Numbered from the stretch's first letter, positions 47,982 to 56,938 are shown. The stretch is DNA of 64,000 nt from Actinoplanes sp. SE50/110 (GCF_900119315.1 NZ_LT827010.1:1906001-1970000), one strand, 5' to 3'. Numbers and translations: made by a program. Notes: generated by a model from the sequence alone, not told the origin.

Positions 47982-50087
47982 ATGGCGCTCGACATCCCAC
48001 GACTCGACGGCCGGTTCGAGGTCGTCAGCGACTACCAGCCGGCCGGTGACCAGCCCGCGGCGATCGATGAGCTGGAGCGGCGGGTCCGCCGCGGCGACCG
48101 GCACACCGTGCTGCTCGGCGCCACCGGCACCGGTAAGAGCGCGACCACCGCCTGGCTGATCGAGCGGTTGCAGCGGCCCGCCCTGGTGCTCGCGCCCAAC
48201 AAGACGCTCTGCGCCCAGCTGGCCAAGGAGTTCCGCGAGCTCCTCCCGCACAACGCGGTGGAGTATTTCGTCAGCTATTACGACTACTACCAGCCCGAGG
48301 CGTACATCGCCCAGTCCGACACCTACATCGAGAAGGACTCCTCGGTCAACGAGGAGGTCGAGCGGCTCCGGCACTCGGCCACCATGTCCCTGCTCACCCG
48401 GCGCGACACCATCGTGGTCGCCACCGTCAGCGCGATCTACGGCCTCGGCACCCCGCAGGAGTACATCGAGCGCGCCGTGAAGGTGAAGGTCGGCGGCGAG
48501 ATCGACCGGGACAAGCTGCTGCGCCGCCTGGTCGACATCCAGTACACCCGCAACGACGTCGCCTTCCAGCGCGGCACGTTCCGGGTCCGCGGCGACACCC
48601 TGGAGATCATCCCGGCGTACGAGGAGCTCGCCGTCCGGGTCGAGCTCTTCGGCGACGAGGTGGAGAAGCTCTACTACCTGCACCCGCTCACCGGTGAGGT
48701 GATCCGCGAGGTCGACGAGCTGATCATCTTCCCGGCCACCCACTACGTGGCCGGCCCGGAGCGGATGGAGCGGGCGATCCGCGACATCGAGGCGGAGCTC
48801 GCCGACCGGCTGGCCGAGTTCGAGCGGCAGGGCAAGCTGCTGGAGGCGCAACGACTGCGGATGCGCACCACCTACGACATCGAGATGATGCGCCAGGTCG
48901 GCTTCTGCAACGGCATCGAGAACTATTCGATGCACATGGACGGGCGCACCTTCGGCGAGCCGGCCTACACCCTGCTCGACTACTTCCCCGACGACTTCAT
49001 CACCGTCATCGACGAGTCGCACGTCTCGATCCCGCAGATCGGCGGGATGTATGAGGGGGACGCCTCCCGGAAACGGATCCTGATCGAGCACGGGTTCCGG
49101 CTGCCCAGCGCCGCCGACAACCGGCCGCTGCGGTTCGACGAGTTCCTGGAGCGGGTCGGCCAGATGGTCTTCCTCTCCGCGACCCCGGGCAACTGGGAGA
49201 TGGAGCAGGCACAGGGAGAGTTCGTCGAGCAGGTGATCCGGCCGACCGGTCTGGTCGACCCGCAGGTCGTGGTGAAACCCACCAAGGGACAGATCGACGA
49301 CCTGATGCACGAGATCAAGCTGCGCACCGAGCGGGATGAGCGGGTCCTGGTCACCACACTGACCAAGAAGATGGCCGAGGACCTGACCGACTACCTGCTG
49401 GAAAACGGGATCCGGGTGCGCTATCTGCACTCCGAGGTGGACACGCTGCGCCGGGTGGAGCTGCTCAAGGAGCTGCGAAAAGGCGACTACGACGTGCTCG
49501 TCGGCATCAACCTGCTGCGGGAGGGTCTCGACCTGCCCGAGGTGTCGCTGGTGGCGATCCTCGACGCGGACAAGGAGGGCTTCCTGCGCAGCGGCCGGTC
49601 GCTGATCCAGACGATCGGGCGGGCGGCGCGCAACGTGTCCGGCGAGGTCCACATGTACGCCGACAAGATCACGCCGTCGATGCGGGACGCGATCGACGAG
49701 ACGGACCGCCGGCGGGCCAAGCAGATCGCCCACAACGAGGCGAACGGGATCAAGCCGCAGGCGCTGCGGAAGAAGATCCACGACATCCTGGACGACATCT
49801 ACCGCGAGGCGGAGGACACCGACTCGGCGATCGTGGGGGGCGCGGGGCGGCAGATGTCCCGCGGCAAGGCCCCGGTTCCGGAAACCCGATCCAAGGCCCG
49901 GGCGGGCAACGGGCCGGCCCGCGAGGGGATGGCGCGGGCCGAGCTGGCGCAGCTCATCCAGGACCTGAACGAGCAGATGCTGGGGGCGGCCCGGGAGCTG
50001 CAGTTCGAGCTTGCGGCTCGGATCCGGGACGAGGTTTCCGAGCTGAAGAAGGAGCTGCGGGGAATGGATGCCGCTGGGGTGAAGTAA
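47982..50087 (+). CDS. uvrB: Excinuclease ABC subunit B
   Basis: 701 residues. UvrB verifies DNA damage handed over by UvrA and recruits UvrC. Walker A is GATGTGKS (residues 46-53); the beta-hairpin inserted in DNA is in [17 protein letters not shown]; helicase motifs include [69 protein letters not shown] and QTIGRAARN. The C-terminal UVR motif ([11 protein letters not shown]-like [22 protein letters not shown]) contacts UvrC. ATG at 47982 gives the standard N-terminus. uvrA begins at the end of this window. Confidence 0.98.
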   Translation: MALDIPRLDGRFEVVSDYQPAGDQPAAIDELERRVRRGDRHTVLLGATGTGKSATTAWLIERLQRPALVLAPNKTLCAQLAKEFRELLPHNAVEYFVSYYDYYQPEAYIAQSDTYIEKDSSVNEEVERLRHSATMSLLTRRDTIVVATVSAIYGLGTPQEYIERAVKVKVGGEIDRDKLLRRLVDIQYTRNDVAFQRGTFRVRGDTLEIIPAYEELAVRVELFGDEVEKLYYLHPLTGEVIREVDELIIFPATHYVAGPERMERAIRDIEAELADRLAEFERQGKLLEAQRLRMRTTYDIEMMRQVGFCNGIENYSMHMDGRTFGEPAYTLLDYFPDDFITVIDESHVSIPQIGGMYEGDASRKRILIEHGFRLPSAADNRPLRFDEFLERVGQMVFLSATPGNWEMEQAQGEFVEQVIRPTGLVDPQVVVKPTKGQIDDLMHEIKLRTERDERVLVTTLTKKMAEDLTDYLLENGIRVRYLHSEVDTLRRVELLKELRKGDYDVLVGINLLREGLDLPEVSLVAILDADKEGFLRSGRSLIQTIGRAARNVSGEVHMYADKITPSMRDAIDETDRRRAKQIAHNEANGIKPQALRKKIHDILDDIYREAEDTDSAIVGGAGRQMSRGKAPVPETRSKARAGNGPAREGMARAELAQLIQDLNEQMLGAARELQFELAARIRDEVSELKKELRGMDAAGVK

Positions 50088-51089
50088 CGCCGTCCGGATC
50101 TTTGGTGCCTCGGTGTGGCGCCAGGTGGGGCGGTTTCGCGCGGGGTCGCCTTCCGAAGCCCGTCAGTCTCGATGTCTTCGGGGGCGCCCCGTCCGTAACC
50201 TTGGCTGGTGGGGAGCGTTGTGGGCACGGGCTTGTGGCCTGTGGGGTGGGCTGACCGTGGCCCGGATCGGGCGAGGGAATGGTGCGGGCCCGGGAGGACA
50301 AGTCGGGGAGCGTCTCTGTTTCCAGCGCGGCCGGCCAATCCCCGGAGCCGGCACTTCGGATCGGTCACTTCCCGGGCCCGCCGAGACCACCTTAGACCAG
50401 TGGTGCACGTGACAGCCCGTCGAAGTACGCATTCCGGCCCGGGAAACAAGCGTCCGTGGCTACTCGACAGCGGCCATTTTAGAGCGTTTTGGCTGCTCAG
50501 CGACCACTGCGGAGGGTGCGCAGGCGAAGCCGATCGCGACCGTGGTCGCCCTGGGAGGGCACGGCAGGGGTCGTGGACTCCACCGGTCGAGTGACGATAC
50601 GGCCGGTCGGCGTCGGCACGGCATCGGCATGCTGGGTTCCGGCCGCCGGGATTCGTACGGAGCCATATCTGCCCGCGCTGCCCGCGCTGCCCGCGCTGCC
50701 CGTGCTGCCCGTGCTGCCCGTGCTGCCCGTGCTGCCCGTGCTGCCCGTGCTGCCCGTGCTGCCCGTGCTGCCCGTGCTGCCCGTGCTGCCCGCGCTGCCC
50801 GCGCTGCCCGCGCTGCCCGCGCTGCCCGCGCTGCCCGCGCTGCCCGCGCTGCCCGCGCTGCCCGCGCTGCCTCTCGGCGGCAGGCTGGATGTGGAGATGG
50901 CAGGTGGGCCGGTCGGGGGCCCTGAGGGCTGAGGCGAGTCTGGTGCCGGCCGGTGGCGGCGTCGGTGAGGTGGCGGTGGTTGAGCCCAACTGGTCGCCGG
51001 TCGTGCCGCTGTGATGGCTCAGGCCGCCGGAAGGCCGGGTTGAGGATGGCGGTCACATGTTGGGCGTCCGGTGGAGGCCGCGGGGCGGG
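50088..51089. other. 1-kb intergenic region with 9-bp repeat array
   Basis: No credible gene on either strand. The first ~580 bases show no recognised element. The 9-bp array (50669-50866) opens long reading frames in all six frames, so open length carries no weight here. The remaining ~220 bases lie downstream of the minus-strand ABM-domain gene and no terminator was recognised in them. Confidence 0.55.
50669..50866. repeat. 9-bp tandem repeat, 22 copies
   Basis: The unit CTGCCCGYG is repeated 22 times without interruption: three copies with GCG, ten with GTG, then nine with GCG. The blockwise arrangement suggests expansion by slippage of two variants. Reading frames through it would encode (LPA/LPV)n on the plus strand or Gly-Gln-Arg/His triplets on the minus strand. 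Confidence 0.97.
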
Positions 51090-51422
51090 TCAGGCGAAGA
51101 AGTCGTGGTCGGCGTCGGGGCGACCGGCCAAGGCGGGCAGGTCGGTGAAGTATTCGGTCAGCGGGGGCTGAGCGAGCGTGGCGGCGATCGAGGCGCGCCA
51201 CTGGGCGAAGCGTTCGGTGCGGCGGAAATTGTGGTCGTGGGCGTCCATGGAGTCCCATTCGACCAGGAGGAGGAAGCGGTTGGAGGACTCGTGGCCGCGC
51301 TTGAGTCGCAGACCGTGGCAGCCCTCGGCGCCGGCGATCAGGGGGCGGGCGAGCTGGTAGGCGGCGGCGAAATCGTCCTCCCGGCCGGGGAGGATGTCGA
51401 TAAGTGTGACTTCGAGGATCAT
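51090..51422 (-). CDS. Antibiotic biosynthesis monooxygenase (ABM)-domain protein
   Basis: 110 residues from ATG at 51422. The single ferredoxin-like ABM domain is recognisable: MILEVTLIDILPGREDDFAAAYQLARPLIAGAEGCHGLRL, then FLLLVEWDSMDAHDHNFRRTERFAQWRASI and the C-terminal FTDLPALAG. Homologues are small dimeric enzymes or heme/quinone-acting monooxygenases, many of unknown substrate. The gene stands alone. Confidence 0.88.
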   Translation of the reverse strand: MILEVTLIDILPGREDDFAAAYQLARPLIAGAEGCHGLRLKRGHESSNRFLLLVEWDSMDAHDHNFRRTERFAQWRASIAATLAQPPLTEYFTDLPALAGRPDADHDFFA

Positions 51423-52120
51423 GCCCGCAAGCGTCCCATACGCACCAGATGGCTAGCCTACTAGGATGCCCGAGAGTATCCGGTCCGGCCGGGCGGCGCC
51501 AGTGGGAGACGCGGCCGCGGATGAAGTCTCTGCAGCTTAACGGCCTCTTTTGAGGAAGCGGGCGGAGGTGGGCCGGTGGCCGTACCGCCGCGGAAGTTAA
51601 CGCAGTGTGATTTTCGGTATGCGATCTTGCAGTCGGTGGACCGCCCGAGGCGCGCGTGACATGAGTGAAACGGGCGATGGGCGGGTTCGGTCGTTGCGTC
51701 ACGGCGGTCGGCGCGGAGTGGCGGGTAGTGGACGGAAAGTGAACGGCGCGAGCGAAGTGACTGCTGAGGGCCTTGATCGCCCTGTTGTGTAAGTGAAGGT
51801 GACCCGGCTCGGGGGTTACCGGGTGGTAATCGGCGGGCCGGGTGGTTTGGAAAGCGAGTCGGCCCACTCTTCGGCTCCCGAGGTGTCGATCGGGGGTCGG
51901 ATGCGCAACAATGGCAGTGTGGGAGGGGAGTATTCCCCCGCCCCGGTCTCGTCAACACGGAACGCTCGCTCGGGTGACCAGCGGGTGAACCCGGGGCCGG
52001 GGGTCGCGGCGAAGTTCCGCGGCGGAAGAGACCTCCGACAGCCGCACGTCACTGTCCGTTCCTGAGGTCGATGATCTCGACAATCGGACAGCGGCGCCTC
52101 GTGTCTGCCGGAGGTTCGTC
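51423..52120. other. Intergenic region with terC leader
   Basis: 698 bases. The distal part (about 51917-52040) holds the yybP-ykoY-like riboswitch annotated separately. The proximal 500 bases, somewhat less GC-rich than the flanks, contain only short open frames without ribosome-binding sites or familiar protein patterns; I see no gene there. The terC promoter should lie just before 51917. Confidence 0.55.
51917..52040 (+). ncRNA. yybP-ykoY (manganese) riboswitch-like leader of terC
   Basis: The two conserved loop sequences of this class are present in the right order: GGGGAGTA (51925-51932) and CGTCAACA (51950-51957). The closing stem pairs GGGAGG (51921-51926) with CCTCC (52032-52036) preceded by AGA, and CCCCGG (51941-51946) pairs with CCGGGG (51991-51996). 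In other bacteria this RNA binds Mn2+ and turns on TerC/Alx or MntP-type exporters; here it lies 80 bases upstream of a TerC gene. Confidence 0.75.
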
Positions 52121-53122
52121 TTGAACGTTTCAGCCTGGATCTGGTTCGCCACCCTGGTGGCGTTGGTGGCCGTGCTAGCCGTCGATCTTCTGATCATCGG
52201 GCGCCGGCCACATGAGCCGACCATGAAAGAGGCCGGTGGCTGGGTCGCCTTCTATGTCGCCTTCGCGCTGCTCTTCGGGGTGGGTGTGTGGGCGGTCTCC
52301 GGGGGGCGGGCCGCGGGCGAGTTCTACACCGGCTGGCTCACCGAATACTCATTGAGCGTCGACAATCTCTTCGTCTTCGTCATCATCATGGGCCGGTTCG
52401 CGGTCCCGCGCCGCTTCCAGCAGAAGGTGCTGCTGATCGGCATCGTTCTGGCACTGGTCATGCGGGGCGCGTTCATCGCCGCCGGGGCCGCGCTGATCTC
52501 GCAGTTCTCCTGGGTGTTCTACATCTTCGGTGCGTTCCTGGTGTACACCGCCGTGACCCTGGTCAAGGGCGGCGAGGGCGACGAGGACGAATTCAAGGAG
52601 AACCTGCTGATCCGCTGGGCGAAGCGGGCGCTGCCGCTCTCCTCGTCCTTCGGCGACGGGCAGTTCCGGGTGGTCACCGCGGCCGGCAAACGCCTGTTCA
52701 CGCCGATGCTGATCGTGATGATCGCGATCGGCACCACCGACCTGATCTTCGCGCTCGACTCGATTCCGGCCATCTTCGGCATCACCAAGGAGCCGTACCT
52801 GGTCTTCACCGCGAACGTCTTCGCGCTGATGGGTCTGCGGCAGTTGTTCTTCCTGCTCGGTGGATTGCTGGAACGCCTGGTCTACCTGAACGTCGGCCTG
52901 GCCGTGGTGCTCGCGTTCATCGGCGTCAAACTGTTCCTCGAAGCCCTGCACACCAACAGCCTGTCGTTCATCAACGGCGGCGACGGCCTGCACTGGGCGC
53001 CGGAAATCCCGATCTGGCTGTCCCTGCTGGTGATCCTCGGCACGCTGGGCGCCGCCACCGTCGCCAGCCTGGCCAAATCGGCGCGAGACCGGAAAAGTGA
53101 CCTGATCACCGCCGGGCGCTGA
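52121..53122 (+). CDS. TerC/Alx family membrane protein
   Basis: 333 residues. TTG at 52121 is the start, with GGAGG six bases upstream. About nine membrane helices; family hallmarks are the acidic membrane residues in FYTGWLTEYSLSVDNLFVFVIIMGRF and TDLIFALDSIPAIFGITKEPYLVFTANVFALMGLRQLFF. TerC/Alx proteins export Mn2+ and other metals, load exoenzymes or contribute to tellurite resistance. The Mn-riboswitch-like leader supports a manganese role. Confidence 0.93.
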   Translation: MNVSAWIWFATLVALVAVLAVDLLIIGRRPHEPTMKEAGGWVAFYVAFALLFGVGVWAVSGGRAAGEFYTGWLTEYSLSVDNLFVFVIIMGRFAVPRRFQQKVLLIGIVLALVMRGAFIAAGAALISQFSWVFYIFGAFLVYTAVTLVKGGEGDEDEFKENLLIRWAKRALPLSSSFGDGQFRVVTAAGKRLFTPMLIVMIAIGTTDLIFALDSIPAIFGITKEPYLVFTANVFALMGLRQLFFLLGGLLERLVYLNVGLAVVLAFIGVKLFLEALHTNSLSFINGGDGLHWAPEIPIWLSLLVILGTLGAATVASLAKSARDRKSDLITAGR

Positions 53123-53137
53123 ACCACGATCCGCACT

Positions 53138-53168
53138 CGAGCCCGGGCGACCCGTTCGCCCGGGCTCG
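53138..53168. terminator. terC terminator
   Basis: CGAGCCCGGGCGA (53138-53150) and TCGCCCGGGCTCG (53156-53168) form a perfect 13-base stem with a 5-base loop, 16 bases after the terC stop. There is no T-run, as is common for actinobacterial terminators. Confidence 0.8.
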
Positions 53169-53209
53169 TGGCATCCGGTTCGACTTCCGAAGTTTTCCGG
53201 CCGCGCCAC

Positions 53210-53404
53210 GGAACGGTCGGCGCGGCGTCGTCCCGCCCGGAACGGTCGGCCTGGCGTCGCGCCACCCCGGAACGGTCGGCCTGGCGTCGCGCCACCCCGG
53301 AACGGACGGCGCGGCGTCGCGCCACCCCGGAACGGTCGGCCCGGCGTCGCGCCACCCCGGAACGGACGGCGCGGCGTCGCGCCACCCCGGAACGGTCGGC
53401 CCGG
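53210..53404. repeat. 30-bp tandem repeat, about 6.5 copies
   Basis: GGAACGG recurs at 53210, 53239, 53269, 53299, 53329, 53359 and 53389. From 53269 the units alternate between two variants (TCGGCC and ACGGCGC after GGAACGG), giving a 60-bp higher-order period. Each unit carries a short GGCG/CGCC palindrome. There are no unique spacers. Confidence 0.95.
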
Positions 53405-53462
53405 TGTGGAAAAGCGGAACGCCCCCGCCGATCGGCGAGGGCGTTCCGGGGGGAAGCGCGGG

Positions 53463-55325
53463 TTACTGGTGCTTGCGCCGGGCGGCGGTGCGGGCACGGG
53501 CCGTCTGGTCCAGGACGACCTTGCGGATCCGGATCGCGTTCGGGGTGACCTCCACGCACTCGTCCTCGCGGCAGAACTCGAGCGACTGCTCCAGCGACAG
53601 CCTGCGCGGCGGGATCACCTTCTCGGTGTTGTCCGCGCTGGCGGCGCGCATGTTGGTGAGCTTCTTCTCCTTGGTGATGTTGACGTCCATGTCGTCCTCA
53701 CGGGAGTTCTCACCCACGATCATGCCCTCGTAGACCTCGGTGGTGGGCTCGACGAAGAGCTGACCGCGCTCCTGGATGTTGATCATCGCGAACGGGGTGA
53801 CCGCGCCGGCCCGGTCGGCCACCAGCGACCCGTTCTGCCGGGTGCGGAGGTCGCCGAACCACGGCTCGTGGTCCTCGTACAGGTGGTGCATGATGCCGGT
53901 GCCGCGGGTCTCGGTGAGGAACTCGGTGCGGAAGCCGATCAGGCCGCGCGCCGGGACCAGCCACTCCATCCGGAGCCAGCCGGTGCCGTGGTTGGTCAGG
54001 TGCTCCATCCGGCCCTTGCGGGTGGCGAGCAGGGTGGTGATGGCGCCCATGTACTCGTCGGGGGCGTCGATGGTCAGACGCTCGACCGGCTCGTGCACCT
54101 TGCCGTCGATGACCTTGGTGACCACCTGCGGCTTGCCGACGGTCAGCTCGTACGACTCGCGACGCATCTGCTCGACCAGGATGGCCAGGGCGAGCTCGCC
54201 ACGGCCCTGCACCTCCCACGCGTCCGGACGCTCGGTCGGCAGGACGCGCAGCGAGACGTTGCCGATCAGTTCCTTGTCCAGCCGGTCCTTCACCATGCGG
54301 GCGGTGACCTTGGCGCCCTTGACCTTGCCGACCAGCGGCGAGGTGTTGGTGCCGATGACCATCGAGATGGCCGGCTCGTCGACCGTGATCAGGGGCAGCG
54401 GGATCGGGTTCTCCGCGTCGGCCAGGGTCTCGCCGATCATGATCTCCGGGATGCCGGCGACGGCCATGATGTCGCCCGGACCGGCGCTCTCGGCCGGCTT
54501 GCGCTCCAGGCCCTCGGTGATCAGCAGCTCGGAGATCCGGACGTTGGCGATCGTGCCGTCGGTCTTGCACCAGGCGACGGTCTGACCCTTGCGGATGGTG
54601 CCCTGGTGCACGCGGCAGAGCGCGAGACGGCCCAGGAACGGCGACGCGTCCAGGTTGACCACGTGCGCCTGCAGCGGGGCGCCCTCGGTGTAGGTGGGCG
54701 CCGGGATGGTGTTCAGGATCGTGCTGAACAGCGGCTCCAGATCGGCGCTGTCGCTCGGGACGGCGCCGTCGGCCGGCTGGTTCAGCGAGGCGATGCCGTC
54801 GCGCGCGCAGGCGTAGACGATCGGGAACTCGATCTGGTCCTCGTCGGCGTCCAGGTCGAAGAAGAGGGCGTACGTGTCGTCGACGACCTCCTTGATCCGG
54901 GCGTCCGGCCGGTCCACCTTGTTGATCACCAGGATGATCGGCAGTTTGGCGGAGAGCGCCTTGCGGAGCACGAAGCGGGTCTGCGGCAGCGGGCCCTCGG
55001 ACGCGTCGACCAGCAGCACCACGCCGTCGACCATGGTCAGGCCGCGCTCCACCTCGCCACCGAAGTCGGCGTGGCCCGGAGTGTCGATGATGTTGATGAC
55101 GACCGGGTCGCCCTCGGCCGGCTGGTAACTGATCGCGGTGTTCTTGGCGAGAATGGTGATGCCCTTTTCCCGCTCCAGGTCCATGGAGTCCATGGCGCGT
55201 TCGGCCATCTCTCCACGTGCGTGGGACTGACCGCCCTGTCGGAGCATGGCGTCGACCAGGGTGGTTTTGCCATGGTCGACGTGAGCGATGATGGCGACAT
55301 TACGGAGGTCGGTGCGGGTCTGCAT
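53463..55325 (-). CDS. typA: Translational GTPase TypA/BipA
   Basis: 620 residues from ATG at 55325 (MQTRTDLRNVAIIAHVDHGKTT); an ATG three codons earlier is possible. G-domain motifs: AHVDHGKT (G1), GITILAKN (G2), DTPGHADF (G3), NKVDRPDAR (G4). EF-G-like domains II, III and V follow, with the C-terminal TypA-specific domain (VEPTTEVYEGMIVGENSREDD, KKLTNMRAASADN, RLSLEQSLEFCREDECVEVTP). BipA binds ribosomes and helps 50S assembly and growth at low temperature or stress. Full length; divergent from the lytic transglycosylase gene. Confidence 0.97.
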   Translation of the reverse strand: MQTRTDLRNVAIIAHVDHGKTTLVDAMLRQGGQSHARGEMAERAMDSMDLEREKGITILAKNTAISYQPAEGDPVVINIIDTPGHADFGGEVERGLTMVDGVVLLVDASEGPLPQTRFVLRKALSAKLPIILVINKVDRPDARIKEVVDDTYALFFDLDADEDQIEFPIVYACARDGIASLNQPADGAVPSDSADLEPLFSTILNTIPAPTYTEGAPLQAHVVNLDASPFLGRLALCRVHQGTIRKGQTVAWCKTDGTIANVRISELLITEGLERKPAESAGPGDIMAVAGIPEIMIGETLADAENPIPLPLITVDEPAISMVIGTNTSPLVGKVKGAKVTARMVKDRLDKELIGNVSLRVLPTERPDAWEVQGRGELALAILVEQMRRESYELTVGKPQVVTKVIDGKVHEPVERLTIDAPDEYMGAITTLLATRKGRMEHLTNHGTGWLRMEWLVPARGLIGFRTEFLTETRGTGIMHHLYEDHEPWFGDLRTRQNGSLVADRAGAVTPFAMINIQERGQLFVEPTTEVYEGMIVGENSREDDMDVNITKEKKLTNMRAASADNTEKVIPPRRLSLEQSLEFCREDECVEVTPNAIRIRKVVLDQTARARTAARRKHQ

Positions 55326-55476
55326 GGCACCCATTGTCCCCGGTCCAGGTTGCCGATCGTGACACGGGGTCATGTCTGGGGGTCGGGAAAATTTTTTGAG
55401 ATATTCCCGCGCCCCATGCAAAGAGATCGCCACTGTTAGCGTCTTCATCGATATACCTACGGGGAGGACTACGTCG

Positions 55477-56277
55477 ATGAAGGTGCGCTTGTTCGCCGTG
55501 GTGGCGATGCTGGCGATGACGGCGGGCTGCGGCCTGTTCGGTGGTGGGGACGACCAGAAGTCGGCGGGCAGCGCGCCGGTGGCGCAGTCGGTGCCGTCCG
55601 ACTCGCCGGCGCCCGAGCAGAGCAGTCCGGAGCCGGCGGAAACCACCCCCTCGCCGACCCCGCCGACGGCCACCCCGACGAGGAAGCCGACCACCAGGGC
55701 GGCCACCCCGCCGGAGGACGTGAACAACTTCGAGGTGTCCGCCTGCTCCACCAAGAAGGGCACCGCGGTCGCCAAGACCAAGGTGAAGGCGGCGCTGAAG
55801 ACGGCGGCCGGCAAGACCTACTGGACGCACGAGGCGCCCCAGCTGAAGCTGAACTACCCGCTGGTCAAGGCGATCGCCTGGCACGAGAGCGGCTGGCAGA
55901 CCAACGTCTTCAACTGTGACGGCGGGCAGGGCCTGATGCAGCTGATGCCGGACACGGTCAACATGATCAACGGCCGGTTCGGGGTGAGCTACAACGTGTC
56001 GAACTACCAGGAGAACGCCACCGCGGGCGCCAACTATCTCGCCTGGCTGACCCGGTACATGTCGCAGAAGGCCTTCGACCAGGACAAGGTCTTCGACCTG
56101 AGCCCCGGCAAGTGCCGGACGCACAGCTCGTGGTGCCTGCTCAACATCACCATCGCGGCCTACCAGGCGGGCCCGGACGCCGTGCTGCAGAACCTCAAGA
56201 CCAAGAAACTTCCCAATCCGGCGTACGTCGACTCGGTGCGGTCGCTGATGGCCGACTGCTTCTGCGACAAGTACTGA
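55477..56277 (+). CDS. Lytic transglycosylase-like lipoprotein
   Basis: 266 residues from ATG at 55477 with GGGGAGG upstream. Signal peptide with lipobox MTAGC (Cys18), then a Pro/Ser/Thr/Glu linker (residues ~25-85) and an SLT/lysozyme-fold domain: the catalytic Glu in KAIAWHESGWQTN, CDGGQGLMQLMPDTVNM, ENATAGANYLAWL and ITIAAYQAGPDAV. It should cleave peptidoglycan glycan strands at the outer face of the membrane, anchored by Lgt-dependent lipidation. Cysteines at the domain ends may form disulfides. Confidence 0.9.
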   Translation: MKVRLFAVVAMLAMTAGCGLFGGGDDQKSAGSAPVAQSVPSDSPAPEQSSPEPAETTPSPTPPTATPTRKPTTRAATPPEDVNNFEVSACSTKKGTAVAKTKVKAALKTAAGKTYWTHEAPQLKLNYPLVKAIAWHESGWQTNVFNCDGGQGLMQLMPDTVNMINGRFGVSYNVSNYQENATAGANYLAWLTRYMSQKAFDQDKVFDLSPGKCRTHSSWCLLNITIAAYQAGPDAVLQNLKTKKLPNPAYVDSVRSLMADCFCDKY

Positions 56278-56285
56278 TCCGGGGT

Positions 56286-56306
56286 GGTCCCGGAGTCCCC
56301 GGGACC
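56286..56306 (+). terminator. Terminator of the lytic transglycosylase gene
   Basis: GGTCCCGG (56286-56293) and CCGGGACC (56299-56306) form an 8-base stem with a 5-base loop just after the stop codon. Confidence 0.65.
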
Positions 56307-56328
56307 GCGAGCTACACTGGTCGGCGGA

Positions 56329-56389
56329 CCCGAGACCCCGCTTACCAGCCGTTTTGACCCTCTCGTCACAGCGGTAGTAAGGTCTCGGG
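56329..56389 (+). promoter_or_regulatory. Promoter inside an inverted repeat, upstream of the L11 paralog
   Basis: TTGACC (56354-56359) and TAAGGT (56378-56383) with an 18-base spacer form a good sigma-70 promoter. It is framed by CCCGAGACC (56329-56337) and its complement GGTCTCGGG (56381-56389), the second arm overlapping the -10. A nested CCGCT/AGCGG pair (56338-56342/56370-56374) also exists. This could be an operator or a structured DNA/RNA element. Confidence 0.5.
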
Positions 56390-56461
56390 GTTGTCGTGTG
56401 TCGTTGATGCTGGCGAGCTGCGTTGTCTCGGCCCGCAGCTCACCCTAAGGAGCCTTACCCG

Positions 56462-56887
56462 ATGCCTCCCAAGAAGAAGACCCATGAGGTAACCCTCGCG
56501 CTTGAGGCGGGTAACGCCGCGATGGTCGACCTCGGTAAGATGCTCGGCCCGACCGGTGCCAACATGCGTGCCGTCAAGGTCGAGTACGACGAGGCCACCG
56601 CGAAGAACCGGGGCGAGATCATCCCGGTCATCGTGTCGGTCTACGAGGACCGCAGCCACACGCTGGCCTACAAGACGCCGCCGACCAGCTTCCTCATCCG
56701 GAAGACGCTGGGTATCCAGTCCGGCGCGTCGAACCCGCTCACCCAGAACGTCGGCACCCTCAGTGCCACCCAGGTCCGCGAGATCGCGGAGCGCAAGCTC
56801 CCCGACCTGAACGCGAACGACCTGGACGCCGCCATCAAGATCGTGGCCGGCACCGCGCGTTCGATGGGCGTCAAGGTCGCCTCTTGA
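56462..56887 (+). CDS. Ribosomal protein L11 paralog (divergent)
   Basis: 141 residues from ATG at 56462 with AAGGAG upstream. The C-terminal rRNA-binding half is clearly L11: YEDRSHTLAYKTPPTSFLIRKTLGI and VREIAERKLPDLNANDLDAAIKIVAGTARSMG. The N-terminal domain is unusual: the standard block PAPPVGPALGQHGVNI is replaced by AMVDLGKMLGPTGANM, lacking the paired prolines that contact thiopeptide antibiotics and the GTPase centre. The main rplK is expected next to rplA, absent here, so this is inferred to be a second copy. It is monocistronic with its own promoter and terminator. Confidence 0.88.
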   Translation: MPPKKKTHEVTLALEAGNAAMVDLGKMLGPTGANMRAVKVEYDEATAKNRGEIIPVIVSVYEDRSHTLAYKTPPTSFLIRKTLGIQSGASNPLTQNVGTLSATQVREIAERKLPDLNANDLDAAIKIVAGTARSMGVKVAS

Positions 56888-56905
56888 TCCCGCAGTTCTG
56901 ACGGA

Positions 56906-56933
56906 ACGGCCCCGGGCATGCGCCCGGGGCCGT
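56906..56933 (+). terminator. L11-paralog terminator
   Basis: ACGGCCCCGGGC (56906-56917), loop ATGC, GCCCGGGGCCGT (56922-56933): a perfect 12-base stem that extends further with one bulged base, followed by TT. Confidence 0.9.
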
Positions 56934-56938
56934 TTCCG

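Larger units (their letters stand above)
53123..53462. other. Convergent intergenic region
   Basis: 340 bases between the ends of terC and typA: a terminator hairpin (53138-53168) followed by a 30-bp tandem repeat (53210-53404). No gene. Confidence 0.65.

Noticed and set aside
46290-49781. A 1163-residue minus-strand open frame opposite coaE and uvrB
   Set aside because: Composition is a shadow of the real genes; coaE and uvrB are clear on the plus strand.
49799-50989. A long minus-strand frame with Gly-Gln-Arg/His triplets resembling a collagen-like protein
   Set aside because: It runs antisense into uvrB, and the 9-bp repeat has no stop codon in any frame, so the openness is automatic. 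No ribosome-binding site or folded flanking domain supports it.
53210-53404. The 30-bp repeats as a CRISPR array
   Set aside because: Units are directly adjacent with no unique spacers, and no cas gene is present.
52349-53497. A minus-strand frame through terC and the 30-bp repeats
   Set aside because: Its repetitive end is only the tandem repeat translated, and the rest is antisense to a complete terC.
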